Numbered from the stretch's first letter, positions 15,920-24,741 are shown. The stretch: DNA of 64,000 nt from Streptomyces sp. HM190 (GCF_009857135.1 NZ_CP047318.1:5394001-5458000); one strand, 5' to 3'. The notes: generated by a model not told the origin, from the sequence alone. A program made the numbers and translations.

Positions 15920-17104
15920 ATGGAACGCCGCACCATCGAACCCCGGCCCGGATGGCAGCAGACGGTGGAGGAGCAGGGGCTCATCTACCCCCTGACCCGC
16001 CATCCGGACGGCTCCCTGCGCCCCTACTGGGACGAGAGCGCGTACTACGTGTTCTCGCTCCCCGAGGTGGAGGCGCTGGAGGAGACCGTCGAGGAACTGC
16101 ACGCCATGTGCCTGGCCGCCGCCGCGCACATCGTCGAGCACGACCGCTTCGCCGACCTCGGCATCACCGACCCGCGCCTCGCCCGGCTCGTCGCCGAGGC
16201 GTGGCGCCGGCGCGCCGAACTGCCGTCCGTCTACGGCCGCTTCGACCTGCGCTACGACGGCACCGGCCCCGCCAAGCTGCTGGAGTACAACGCCGACACC
16301 CCGACCTCGCTCGTCGAGGCGGCCAGCCCCCAGTGGTTCTGGATGGAGGAGCGCTTCCCGGGTGCCGACCAGTGGAACTCCCTCCACGAACGCCTCGTCG
16401 ACGCCTGGCGGAAGCAGGCCCCCCTCCTCCCGCCGGGCAGCCCCCTGTACTTCGCGCACTCCGCGGGCGACGAACTCGGCGAGGACCTCATGACCGTCGC
16501 CTATCTGAAGGAGACCGCCGAGCAGGCCGGGCTCGACACCGACTGGATCTCCATGGAGGACATCGGCTGGGACCGCCTCTCCGAGCGCTTCGTCGACAAG
16601 AAGCTCCGCTTCATCCGCAGCATCTTCAAGCTGTACCCCTGGGAGTGGCTCACCACGGACCGCTTCGCCCCGCACGTCCTCGCCACCCTCGACAACGGCG
16701 GCGGCACCGGCACCACCCTCTGGATCGAGCCCGCCTGGAAGATGCTCCTCAGCAACAAGGCGCTGCTCGCCGTCCTCTGGGAGCTCTACCCCGGCCACCC
16801 CCACCTCCTGCCCGCCTACCTCGACGGGCCCCGCGAGCTGGCCGGCACCCAGGGCTACGTCTCCAAGCCCCTCCTCGGCCGCGAGGGCGCCGGAGTCACC
16901 GTCCACGAGCCCGGCGGCGCCCCGGTCCTGAGCCAGGAACCCTGCTGCTACCAGGGACTGGCACCGCTGCCGGCCTTCGACGGCAACCATGTCGTCCTCG
17001 GCGCGTGGGTCGTCGAGAACGAGTCCGCCGGCCTCGGTATCCGTGAGTCCTCCGGCCTGGTGACCGACGAGTACGCCCGGTTCCTGCCGCACGTCATCCT
17101 CTGA
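15920..17104 (+). CDS. Glutathionylspermidine synthase-like ATP-grasp ligase (YgiC/YjfC family)
   Basis: The 394-residue protein has the C-N ligase signature of the GSP-synthase C-terminal domain: YGRFDLRYDGTGPAKLLEYN, ADTPTSLVEAA, YFAHSAGDELGEDLMTV, LWIEPAWKMLLSNKALL and YVSKPLLGREGAGV. The N-terminal amidase domain of true GSP synthetase is absent. Stand-alone YgiC-type enzymes probably ligate a peptide or amine with ATP, but their substrates are not established, and Streptomyces does not make glutathione. The gene follows the small lipoprotein gene after 21 bp and is likely co-transcribed with it. Confidence 0.85.
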   Translation: MERRTIEPRPGWQQTVEEQGLIYPLTRHPDGSLRPYWDESAYYVFSLPEVEALEETVEELHAMCLAAAAHIVEHDRFADLGITDPRLARLVAEAWRRRAELPSVYGRFDLRYDGTGPAKLLEYNADTPTSLVEAASPQWFWMEERFPGADQWNSLHERLVDAWRKQAPLLPPGSPLYFAHSAGDELGEDLMTVAYLKETAEQAGLDTDWISMEDIGWDRLSERFVDKKLRFIRSIFKLYPWEWLTTDRFAPHVLATLDNGGGTGTTLWIEPAWKMLLSNKALLAVLWELYPGHPHLLPAYLDGPRELAGTQGYVSKPLLGREGAGVTVHEPGGAPVLSQEPCCYQGLAPLPAFDGNHVVLGAWVVENESAGLGIRESSGLVTDEYARFLPHVIL

Positions 17105-17113
17105 CGACCGCCG

Positions 17114-17271
17114 CCCGGCCCGCCGTCCCTGCCGTGCCCGGCCCGCCGTCCCTGCCGTGCCCGGTCCGCCGTCCTTGCCGTGCCCGGTCCGCCGTCCCCG
17201 CTGTGCTCGGTCCGTCGTTCCTGCCGTGCTCGGTCCGTCGTCCCCGCTGTGCCCGGTCCGCCGTCCCCGCG
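17114..17271. repeat. About seven degenerate 23-bp tandem repeats
   Basis: The unit resembles CCGTGCCCGGTCCGCCGTCC plus three variable bases. It generates spurious long frames on both strands. The rest of the gap to glyA (to 17467) has no gene. Confidence 0.75.
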
Positions 17272-17467
17272 TCGTTCGCCCGCCGGTCCCCGCGTCGTTC
17301 GAATGGTGGACGTCCGGGTCTGCCGCTCGACGCCGCCCGATATGGTGACCGGCGGGCCGTGACTGGCGCGCTGGGATGGGACGGACCATCGGGGAGCGGC
17401 CCGGGAGGATGAGTGCCGTGCGCCTGGGCCGTACCGTGAACGCTGAACGCAACGTCCGGAGGTCCCC

Positions 17468-18916
17468 ATGTCAGCCGAGCCCCTCTCCCCCGAGTCCACC
17501 GCCTTCCGCTCCGCCCTCGACGTGATCCGCGCCGTCGAGCCGCGCGTGGCCGACGCCATCGGCCAGGAGGTCGCCGACCAGCGCGAGATGCTCAAGCTGA
17601 TCGCCTCCGAGAACTACGCCTCCCCGGCCACCCTCCTGGCCATGGGCAACTGGTTCAGCGACAAGTACGCCGAGGGCACCGTCGGCCGCCGCTTCTACGC
17701 CGGCTGCCGCAACGTCGACACCGTCGAGTCCCTCGCCGCCGAGCACGCCCGGGAGCTGTTCGGGGCCCGCCACGCCTACGTCCAGCCGCACTCCGGCATC
17801 GACGCCAACCTCGTCGCCTTCTGGGCCGTCCTCGCCGACCGCGTCGAGGCCCCCTTCCTGGAGAAGGCGGGCGCCCGCCAGGTCAACGACCTCTCCGAGG
17901 CCGACTGGGCCGAGCTGCGCCAGGCCTTCGGCAACCAGCGCATGCTCGGCATGTCCCTGGACGCCGGCGGCCACCTCACCCACGGCTTCCGCCCGAACAT
18001 CTCCGGCAAGATGTTCGACCAGCGGTCCTACGGCACCGACCCGGCCACCGGCCTCATCGACTACGAGGCCCTGCGCGCCTCGGCCCGCGAGTTCAAGCCG
18101 ATGATCATCGTCGCCGGCTACTCCGCCTACCCCCGCCTCGTGAACTTCCGGATCATGCGCGAGATCGCCGACGAGGTCGGCGCCACGCTCATGGTGGACA
18201 TGGCGCACTTCGCGGGCCTCGTCGCCGGCAAGGTCCTCACCGGCGACTTCGACCCCGTGCCGCACGCCCAGATCGTCACCACGACCACGCACAAGTCGCT
18301 GCGCGGCCCGCGCGGCGGCATGGTCCTGTGCGACGACTCCCTCAAGGACCAGGTCGACCGCGGCTGCCCGATGGTCCTCGGCGGCCCGCTCCCGCACGTC
18401 ATGGCCGCCAAGGCCGTCGCCCTCGCCGAGGCCCGGCAGCCCGCCTTCCAGGACTACGCCCAGCGCATCGTCGACAACTCCCGCGCCCTCGCCGAGGGCC
18501 TGATGCGCCGCGGCGCCACCCTGGTCACCGGCGGCACCGACAACCACCTCAACCTGATCGACGTCGCCACCTCCTACGGTCTCACCGGCCGGCAGGCCGA
18601 GGCCGCGCTGCTCGACTCCGGCATCGTCACCAACCGCAACGCCATCCCGGCCGACCCGAACGGCGCCTGGTACACCTCCGGCATCCGCATCGGCACGCCC
18701 GCCCTGACCACCCGCGGTCTGGGCACCGCCGAGATGGACGAGGTCGCCGGCCTCATCGACCGCGTCCTCACCACCGCGACCCCCGGCACCACCAAGTCGG
18801 GCGCCCCGTCCAAGGCCCAGCACGTCCTCGACGCGAAGATCTCGGACGAGGTCTCCCGCCGCGCCACCGACCTCGTGGCCGGCTTCCCGCTGTACCCGGA
18901 GATCGACCTCGGCTGA
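17468..18916 (+). CDS. glyA: Serine hydroxymethyltransferase (long form)
   Basis: This PLP enzyme converts serine and THF to glycine and 5,10-methylene-THF, feeding FolD. Motifs seen are MLKLIASENYASPATL, DKYAEGTVGRRFYAGC, AYVQPHSGIDANL, LMVDMAHFAGL and TTTTHKSLRGPRGG with the PLP Lys at about residue 276. At 482 residues it is some 50-60 longer than the E. coli enzyme; an extra segment of about 35 residues lies at roughly 122-156 (before LGMSLDAGGHLTHG) and there is a long C-terminus. This long form is known from streptomycetes, which carry several glyA paralogues. A perfect 11-bp hairpin follows. No glycine riboswitch was recognised upstream. Confidence 0.95.
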   Translation: MSAEPLSPESTAFRSALDVIRAVEPRVADAIGQEVADQREMLKLIASENYASPATLLAMGNWFSDKYAEGTVGRRFYAGCRNVDTVESLAAEHARELFGARHAYVQPHSGIDANLVAFWAVLADRVEAPFLEKAGARQVNDLSEADWAELRQAFGNQRMLGMSLDAGGHLTHGFRPNISGKMFDQRSYGTDPATGLIDYEALRASAREFKPMIIVAGYSAYPRLVNFRIMREIADEVGATLMVDMAHFAGLVAGKVLTGDFDPVPHAQIVTTTTHKSLRGPRGGMVLCDDSLKDQVDRGCPMVLGGPLPHVMAAKAVALAEARQPAFQDYAQRIVDNSRALAEGLMRRGATLVTGGTDNHLNLIDVATSYGLTGRQAEAALLDSGIVTNRNAIPADPNGAWYTSGIRIGTPALTTRGLGTAEMDEVAGLIDRVLTTATPGTTKSGAPSKAQHVLDAKISDEVSRRATDLVAGFPLYPEIDLG

Positions 18917-18937
18917 CCCGCCGGACACCGGACGCCG

Positions 18938-18965
18938 GACGCCGGGCCCCTCGCGGCCCGGCGTC
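18938..18965 (+). terminator. Terminator of glyA
   Basis: GACGCCGGGCC and GGCCCGGCGTC form a perfect 11-bp stem with a 6-nt loop, 21 bp after the glyA stop. Confidence 0.85.
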
Positions 18966-19090
18966 CCGCCCGTCCGACGCGCGCGGCGCGGCGGCACCGT
19001 CACGGTGAAGCCCGGCTCGGCCCGACGAGGGCGCCTCCGGGTCGGCCACGGGCCGCCGGCGTCCGGCCGGCCGCCCTGTGTCCCGCATCT

Positions 19091-19143
19091 CATCGACGCA
19101 TCGACGCATCGACGCATCGACGCATCGACGCATCGACGCATCG
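19091..19143. repeat. 8-bp microsatellite-like array (CATCGACG, 6.6 copies)
   Basis: Perfect head-to-tail copies in the glyA-trpS gap. The unit length makes all three frames open. Apart from the array and the glyA terminator, the 458-bp gap shows no gene; the trpS promoter must lie in its right part. Confidence 0.85.
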
Positions 19144-19374
19144 GCCACGGCCGACAGTGGCCACGGCCGGGACGCGGCACCGCCCCGTTCCGCGTACGCC
19201 TCCGGCTCCCCGGCGCGCACGCGGGCGATCACCGCCGCTTCACCGCCGCCTCACCGACGACGCGGCCCCTCCCGCGTTCTCAGCGCAGGGGCACACCGCC
19301 CGGGTCCGATCGCTTCCCACCCGTGTGCCATCTGTTTCCGGTAGGTTCCGGAACGGGTCCCGATACCTGAGAGA

Positions 19375-20451
19375 ATGGTGAGCATGGCCTCTGACCGCCC
19401 ACCCGTCGCCCACCACCGCCCTCAAACGGGGCGCTCCGCGCCGCTGCCCGGTTCTCGTGTGCTCTCCGGAATCCAGCCCACCGCAGGCTCGTTCCACCTC
19501 GGCAACTACCTCGGCGCCGTACGCCAATGGGTGGCCCTGCAGGAGTCCCACGACGCGTTCTACATGGTCGTCGACCTGCACGCGATCACCGTTCCCCAGG
19601 AACCCGCGGACCTGCGGGCGAACACCCGGCTCGCCGCCGCGCAGCTGCTCGCCGCCGGACTCGACCCCGAGCGGTGCACCCTCTTCGTCCAGAGCCACGT
19701 CCCCGAGCACGCCCAGCTCGGCTGGGTCATGAACTGCCTCACCGGCTTCGGCGAGGCCTCCCGCATGACCCAGTTCAAGGACAAGTCCGCCAAGCAGGGC
19801 GCCGAGCGCGCCAGCGTGGGCCTCTTCACGTACCCGATCCTCCAGGTCGCCGACATCCTGCTCTACCAGGCGAACGAGGTCCCGGTCGGCGAGGACCAGC
19901 GCCAGCACATCGAGCTCACCCGTGACCTCGCCGAGCGCTTCAACGGCCGCTTCGGCCAGACCTTCGCGATCCCGAAGCCGTACATCCTCAAGGAGACGGC
20001 GAAGATCTACGACCTCCAGGACCCGGCGATCAAGATGAGCAAGTCGGCGTCGACCCCCAAGGGGCTGATCAACCTGCTCGACGACCCGAAGGCCACCGCC
20101 AAGAAGGTCAAGAGCGCGGTCACCGACACCGACACCGTGATCCGCTACGACGCCGCCGAGAAGCCCGGGGTCAGCAATCTGCTGACCATCTACTCGACCC
20201 TCACCGGGACGGGTATCGCGGAACTGGAGCAGAAGTACGTCGGCAAGGGCTACGGTGCGCTCAAGACGGACCTCGCCGAGGTCATGGTCGACTTCGTGAC
20301 GCCCTTCCGGGAGCGCACCCAGCAGTACCTGGACGACCCGGAGACGCTCGACTCGATCCTGGCCAAGGGCGCGGAGAAGGCGCGGGCCGTCGCCGCGGAG
20401 ACGCTCGCCCAGGCGTACGACCGGGTGGGATTCCTGCCCGCCAAGCACTGA
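19375..20451 (+). CDS. trpS: Tryptophanyl-tRNA synthetase
   Basis: This class I synthetase charges tRNA-Trp. Signatures are SGIQPTAGSFHLGNYLGA (HIGH-like region), FYMVVDLHAIT, QVADILLYQANEVPVGEDQ and the KMSKS loop in full (AIKMSKSAS). The product is 358 residues from ATG 19375, or 355 from ATG 19384, slightly longer than the usual 330-340 because of a disordered N-terminus. Neither start has a strong Shine-Dalgarno sequence. Streptomycetes can carry two TrpRS genes, one linked to indolmycin resistance; this locus corresponds, as I recall, to the housekeeping copy, but the sequence alone does not settle that. Confidence 0.95.
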   Translation: MVSMASDRPPVAHHRPQTGRSAPLPGSRVLSGIQPTAGSFHLGNYLGAVRQWVALQESHDAFYMVVDLHAITVPQEPADLRANTRLAAAQLLAAGLDPERCTLFVQSHVPEHAQLGWVMNCLTGFGEASRMTQFKDKSAKQGAERASVGLFTYPILQVADILLYQANEVPVGEDQRQHIELTRDLAERFNGRFGQTFAIPKPYILKETAKIYDLQDPAIKMSKSASTPKGLINLLDDPKATAKKVKSAVTDTDTVIRYDAAEKPGVSNLLTIYSTLTGTGIAELEQKYVGKGYGALKTDLAEVMVDFVTPFRERTQQYLDDPETLDSILAKGAEKARAVAAETLAQAYDRVGFLPAKH

Positions 20452-20615
20452 GCCGCACCACCCCGGTCGGCCGAGCGCCGATCGCGCCACCGGCAGCGCT
20501 GTACATCACTCCGCCCGCGCCTGCCCGGAACACCGCCGTGGCCGTACAGTCGATAGCCGGTGGCGCGTCACGACAGACGAAGACACAGACGCATGACACG
20601 ACGACAGGAGACGAC

Positions 20616-21197
20616 GTGGGGACCGTAACGATCGGTGTGTCGATCGCGGTCCCGGAGCCCCACGGCAGCCAGCTCCAGGAGCGGCGCGCGGGCTTCGGCG
20701 ACGCCGCGGCTCACGGCATCCCCACGCATGTCACGCTGCTGCCGCCGACGGAGGTCGACGAGACCCAGCTGCCGGCGATCGAGGCACACCTCGTCGAGGT
20801 CGCGGCCACCGGCCGGGCCTTCCCGATGCGGCTGGCCGGCACGGGCACCTTCCGGCCACTGTCGCCCGTGGTGTTCGTCCAGGTCGTCGAGGGCGCCGAG
20901 GCGTGCACCTGGCTGCAGAAGCAGGTCAGGGACGCCTCGGGGCCGGTGGCGCGCGAGCTGAACTTCCCGTACCACCCGCACGTCACCGTGGCGCACGGCA
21001 TCGCCGAGGAGGCGATGGACCGGGCGTTCGAGGAACTGGCCGGATACGAGGCCGCGTGGCCCTGCACCGGGTTCGCGCTGTACGAGCAGGGCGCCGACGG
21101 GGTCTGGCGCAAGCTCCGCGAGTTCGCCTTCGGCGGTACGGTCGTCCCCCCGCAGGCGGGCGCTCCCGTCGGCGACACCACGCTCCCCACCCACTGA
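20616..21197 (+). CDS. 2'-5' RNA ligase / cyclic phosphodiesterase family protein (LigT-like)
   Basis: The 193-residue product shows the two HxTx signatures of the 2H phosphoesterase superfamily: THVTLLPP (about residue 42) and HPHVTVAHG (about residue 123), with the usual spacing. Members act on 2',3'-cyclic phosphates or 2'-5' RNA linkages; the substrate here is unknown. The start GTG 20616 is chosen for the CAGGAG 6 bp upstream, although the frame is open further up. It lies 165 bp after trpS in the same direction, so co-transcription with trpS is possible. A weak hairpin follows. Confidence 0.8.
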   Translation: MGTVTIGVSIAVPEPHGSQLQERRAGFGDAAAHGIPTHVTLLPPTEVDETQLPAIEAHLVEVAATGRAFPMRLAGTGTFRPLSPVVFVQVVEGAEACTWLQKQVRDASGPVARELNFPYHPHVTVAHGIAEEAMDRAFEELAGYEAAWPCTGFALYEQGADGVWRKLREFAFGGTVVPPQAGAPVGDTTLPTH

Positions 21198-21199
21198 GA

Positions 21200-21226
21200 A
21201 GCCCCTGAGGGTCCGCGGAGGGGGCT
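21200..21226 (+). terminator. Possible terminator after the RNA-ligase-like gene
   Basis: AGCCCCT and AGGGGGCT can pair (one bulged G) around a 12-nt loop, directly after the stop codon. It lies between convergent genes and might serve both. Confidence 0.5.
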
Positions 21227-21259
21227 CTGAAGCCGAGCGTCCCCGGGTTCCCCGGCGCC

Positions 21260-22015
21260 CTACAGCGGCAGCCGGCGGAACAGCGGCCTCGGCACATGGC
21301 GCAGCGCCGCCATCACCAGCCGCAGCGCCCCCGGCACCCACACCGTCTCCGAGCGGCGCCGCAGCCCCAGCTCGATCGCCGTCGCCACCGCCTCCGGAGT
21401 GGTGGCCGGCGGCGTCTCCGGGCGGCCCGCGGTCGTGCTCGTGCGCACGAAACCGGGCCGTACGACCATCACATGAACGCCGGTGCCGTGCAGCGCGTCG
21501 CCGAGGCCCTGGGTGAAGGTGTCGAGGCCAGCTTTGGCGGAGCCGTAGATGAAGTCCGAGCGGCGGGCACGCTCGGCGGCCACCGACGACAGGACGACGA
21601 GTGATCCGTGGCCCTGCGCCTGGAGGGCCCGCGCGCAGACCAGACCGGCCGACACGGCCCCCGTGTAGTTGGTCTGGGCGACACGTACCGCGGCCACCGG
21701 GTCGCGTTCGTCGTGCGCCTGGTCGCCGAGCAGGCCGAAGGCGAGGAGCACCATGTCGATGTCGCCCTCCGCGAAGACCTTGCCGAGGATCGTCTCGTGC
21801 GAGTCGGGGGCCAGGGCGTCGAAGGAGACGGTGTGCGTCTCGGCGCCGAGACCCCGCAGATGGGCGGCTGCCCTCTCCAGATCGGGCGAGGGGCGTCCGG
21901 CGAGCCAGACGGTACGGGTGCGGCGGGCGATCAGCCGGCGGGCGGTGGCGAGCGCGATCTCGGACGTACCGCCGAGGATCAGCAGCGACTGGGGGGTGCC
22001 GAACGCGTCCTTCAT
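21260..22015 (-). CDS. SDR oxidoreductase, DprE2-like
   Basis: The 251-residue short-chain dehydrogenase has the cofactor motif LLILGGTSEIALATARRL and the catalytic YGSAKAG with an upstream SLVVLSSVA. The C-terminal part matches decaprenyl-phosphoryl-2-keto-ribose reductase (DprE2), which with DprE1 epimerises decaprenylphosphoryl-ribose to the arabinose donor in mycobacteria. Its partner DprE1-like gene lies 51 bp upstream on the same strand, so the pair is an operon. Streptomyces has no mycolyl-arabinogalactan, so the product may serve another polyprenyl-linked sugar; that is inference. Confidence 0.8.
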   Translation of the reverse strand: MKDAFGTPQSLLILGGTSEIALATARRLIARRTRTVWLAGRPSPDLERAAAHLRGLGAETHTVSFDALAPDSHETILGKVFAEGDIDMVLLAFGLLGDQAHDERDPVAAVRVAQTNYTGAVSAGLVCARALQAQGHGSLVVLSSVAAERARRSDFIYGSAKAGLDTFTQGLGDALHGTGVHVMVVRPGFVRTSTTAGRPETPPATTPEAVATAIELGLRRRSETVWVPGALRLVMAALRHVPRPLFRRLPL

Positions 22016-22066
22016 GACAGCTCCTGAGCGACTGGGGAACGGGGGTGGCAGGTCGCGGTACGGGCG

Positions 22067-23473
22067 TTACAGGCCCAGGCGGCGGGCCAGGTCCGACACG
22101 AACACGCCGTCGGGGTCCAACTCGCGGCGCAGCGCGCGGAACTCGGGCAGCCGGGGATACATCGCGCCCAGCAGTTCGGGGCGCAGCCGGGCGTCCTCGG
22201 CCAGGTGCACGCGTCCGTCGGCCGCCGCGACCTCCTCGTCCAGCCGGTCGAGGAAGGCGCCGAGGCCGGGCAGGCCCGCCGGGATGTCGAGGGCGAGCGA
22301 CCAGCCGGGCGTCGGGAAGGACAGCCAGCCGGGCTCGCCCTCCCCGAACCGCTTCAGCACGGCGAGGAAGCAGGGGCAGCGGCGGGCGGAGATCCGGGTC
22401 ACGATCCGCCGCAGCGCCTCCTCGTGACCGTGGCCGACGACGAACCGGTACTGCACGAACCCGGACCGCCCGCGGAGCCGGTTCCAGTGCGGGACGCCGT
22501 CCAGCGGGTGGAAGAACGTGGCGATCCGCTGGAGCTGGTCGGCGCGGGCCCGGGGGGCCTTGCGGTACCACAGCTCGTTGAACAGACCCACGGTCGTCCG
22601 GCCGAGCAGACCCCCGGGGACGAGCGCGGGGGCGACCGGGAACCGGGAGGGCCGGAAGTCCAGCGGACGGCCGAGCGGACCCCGCCGGGTGAGACGTGCC
22701 CCACGCGCGCGTGCCGACGACTCCAGCGTCTCGAGGGACGCGTGCTCGCCGCGGGTCAGGACCGCGCGGCCCGTCGCCGAGCCCCGGGCGAGGAGGTCGA
22801 TCCAGGCGGCGGAGTAGCGGTAGTACCGGTCGGTGGCCGTGAGCCTGGCCAGCAGGTCGTCCAGGTCGCGGGCCCGTTCGGTGTCGACCGACATCCAGGA
22901 CGTCTCGACGGGCAGCAGCCGCACGGTCGCGGTGAGGATCACCCCCGTCAGCCCCAGGCCGCCGGCCGTGGCGTCGAACAGCGGGGTGCCGGGCACCACC
23001 GTGCGGATCTCGCCGTCCGCGGTGAGCAGCTCCAGCGACAGCACATGACGGCTGAACGCCCCGGAGACATGATGGTTCTTGCCGTGGATGTCCGCCGCGA
23101 TCGCGCCGCCCACGGTCACCTGGCGGGTCCCCGGCGTCACCGGCACGAACCAGCCCAGCGGCAGCAGCACCTCCATCAGCCGGTGCAGCGACACCCCCGC
23201 GTCGCACAGGACCGTGCCGCCGTCCGCGTCGACGGCGTGGACCCGGTCCAGGCCCGTCATGTCGAGCACGGCGCCGCCCGCGTTCTGCGCCGCGTCCCCG
23301 TACGCGCGTCCCAGCCCCCGGGCGATCCCGCCGCGCGCCCCGCACGCCCGGACGGCGGTCGCGGCCTCCTCGTACGTACGGGGGCGGATCAGCCGGGTGG
23401 CGGTCGGGGCGGTGCGGCCCCAGCCGGTGAGGGGGGTGGTGCGGCCGGGGAAGGGGACGGCGTTGGCTGGCAT
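22067..23473 (-). CDS. FAD-dependent oxidase, DprE1-like
   Basis: The 468-residue product is close to M. tuberculosis DprE1 in length. The N-terminal FAD-binding domain has ARGLGRAYGDAAQN, TPGTRQVTVGGAIAADIHGK and GGLGLTGVI; the C-terminal domain has FHPLDGVPHWNRLRG and AMYPRLPEFRALRRELDPDG. Against the M. tuberculosis sequence as I remember it, active-site His132 and Lys367 are kept, but Cys387 (target of benzothiazinones) is Ala394, Asn385 is Ser392 and Lys418 is Glu426. ATG 23473 is the first start matching family homology; the longer open frame upstream looks non-coding. It is transcribed with the DprE2-like gene. Confidence 0.82.
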   Translation of the reverse strand: MPANAVPFPGRTTPLTGWGRTAPTATRLIRPRTYEEAATAVRACGARGGIARGLGRAYGDAAQNAGGAVLDMTGLDRVHAVDADGGTVLCDAGVSLHRLMEVLLPLGWFVPVTPGTRQVTVGGAIAADIHGKNHHVSGAFSRHVLSLELLTADGEIRTVVPGTPLFDATAGGLGLTGVILTATVRLLPVETSWMSVDTERARDLDDLLARLTATDRYYRYSAAWIDLLARGSATGRAVLTRGEHASLETLESSARARGARLTRRGPLGRPLDFRPSRFPVAPALVPGGLLGRTTVGLFNELWYRKAPRARADQLQRIATFFHPLDGVPHWNRLRGRSGFVQYRFVVGHGHEEALRRIVTRISARRCPCFLAVLKRFGEGEPGWLSFPTPGWSLALDIPAGLPGLGAFLDRLDEEVAAADGRVHLAEDARLRPELLGAMYPRLPEFRALRRELDPDGVFVSDLARRLGL

Positions 23474-23646
23474 GCCCGCGAACGTATCGCCGCGCGCGCC
23501 GAGGAATCCGGTGTATCGGCCCGCCTTCCCAGGCGCCTCACCGAAATGGGGGATCCACGGCACGGTCGGCGTGCGACGACGGGTGATCGGTGCTCGAACG
23601 CGGGTACTCCCGCTTCGGGTGACCACGACGAGGGCAGAGTCGGATC

Positions 23647-24585
23647 ATGGACTGGCTGAAAAAGCTTCCCGGGATCGGCCCGCTGGCCGAGCGCCTGATG
23701 ACCACGCACGCGTGGCGCTCGTACGAACGGCTGGAGCGGGTGACGTGGACGCGGCTCGCCGCGGCCATGACGTTCATCAGCTTCCTCGCGCTGTTCCCGC
23801 TGCTGACCCTGGGCGCGGCCATCGCCGCGGCGACGCTCGACGAGAACCGGCAGCGCGAGCTGGAGGACCGGCTCGCCGAGCAGGTGCCCGGCATCTCCGG
23901 CCAGCTCGACGTCGCCGGGCTCGTCGAGAACGCCGGCACCGTCGGGATCATCGCCGGCGCGCTGCTGCTGTTCACCGGCATCGGCTGGGTCGGGGAGATG
24001 CGGGGCTGTCTGCGGGCGGTGTGGGAGAAGCCGGAGCCCGAGGGGAACCCCGTCCTCGCCAAGGCGAAGGACGCGGGCGTCCTCGTCGGGCTCGGCGGCG
24101 CGGTGCTCGTCTCCCTCGCGGCGTCCACCGTGGCGTCGGCGACGGTCGGCTGGAGCGCGGACCGGCTCGGTGTCGACCGCGACGGCTGGGGCGGGGTGGT
24201 GCTCCAGATCGCCGCGTTCGCCGTGGCCGTGCTGGCCGACTTCCTGCTCCTGCTGTACGTCCTGACGCTCCTGCCGGGCGTCCACCCGCCGCGGCGGCGG
24301 CTCGTGGTGGCCGCGCTCATGGGGGCGTTCGGCTTCGAGCTGCTGAAGCTGCTGCTCAGCGGGTACATGCAGGGGGTCGCGTCGAAGAGCATGTACGGGG
24401 CGTTCGGGGTGCCGGTCGCGTTGCTGCTGTGGATCAACTTCACGGCCAAGTTGCTGCTGTACTGCGCGGCTTGGACGGCGGAGGGGCGGGAGGAGGCCGA
24501 GGGGACCGAGGAGGTGGAGGCGGCTGACGAGGCCGGGGAAGCGGAGGCGGCCGAGGAGGCCGAGGAGGCCGAGGGCGCCCAGTAG
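23647..24585 (+). CDS. YihY/BrkB-family membrane protein
   Basis: The 312-residue protein has six or so membrane segments with YihY hallmarks: RLAAAMTFISFLALFPLLTLGAA split over the first helix, the NAGTVGIIAGALLLFTGIGW segment and PVALLLWINFTAKLLLYCAA near the end. The C-terminal 35 residues are almost pure Glu/Ala, a charged cytoplasmic tail. Members were once called ribonuclease BN, but they are membrane proteins of unknown transport or envelope function. It is divergent from the DprE1-like gene, with about 170 bp between. Confidence 0.85.
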   Translation: MDWLKKLPGIGPLAERLMTTHAWRSYERLERVTWTRLAAAMTFISFLALFPLLTLGAAIAAATLDENRQRELEDRLAEQVPGISGQLDVAGLVENAGTVGIIAGALLLFTGIGWVGEMRGCLRAVWEKPEPEGNPVLAKAKDAGVLVGLGGAVLVSLAASTVASATVGWSADRLGVDRDGWGGVVLQIAAFAVAVLADFLLLLYVLTLLPGVHPPRRRLVVAALMGAFGFELLKLLLSGYMQGVASKSMYGAFGVPVALLLWINFTAKLLLYCAAWTAEGREEAEGTEEVEAADEAGEAEAAEEAEEAEGAQ

Positions 24586-24647
24586 CCCGGGGGTCGGGGT
24601 GGTTCCGGCGGGTGCGGGTGGTGTGTGGGTTCCCGTGCGGGTCGCCC

Positions 24648-24730
24648 GCGCCCCTGAAGGCTTCGGGCCTGCGGCCCGGCCCTCAGCCGGCAGGACGGGC
24701 GCGGCCCCGGGCGCTTCTCAGGGGCACGGG
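24648..24730. repeat. Intergenic inverted repeat (common Streptomyces type)
   Basis: GCCCCTGA (24650-24657) and TCAGGGGC (24718-24725) bracket further pairing segments (GGGCC...GGCCC). The sequence ending in CAGGGGC(G/A)CGGG is of a type I recognise as dispersed in streptomycete intergenic regions. It lies between convergent genes and may act as a terminator for either. Confidence 0.45.
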
Positions 24731-24741
24731 GCCGCGACGCC

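Noticed and set aside
17105..17467. Possible glycine riboswitch upstream of glyA
   Set aside because: The region is filled by low-complexity tandem repeats and has no glycine aptamer pattern.
17395..17605. Reverse-strand frames with repeated GRARQGRRTGH-like peptides
   Set aside because: They are translations of the 23-bp tandem array and of glyA antisense sequence.
19091..19143. Short direct repeats as a CRISPR array
   Set aside because: Units are 8 bp, contiguous and without spacers; it is a simple tandem repeat.
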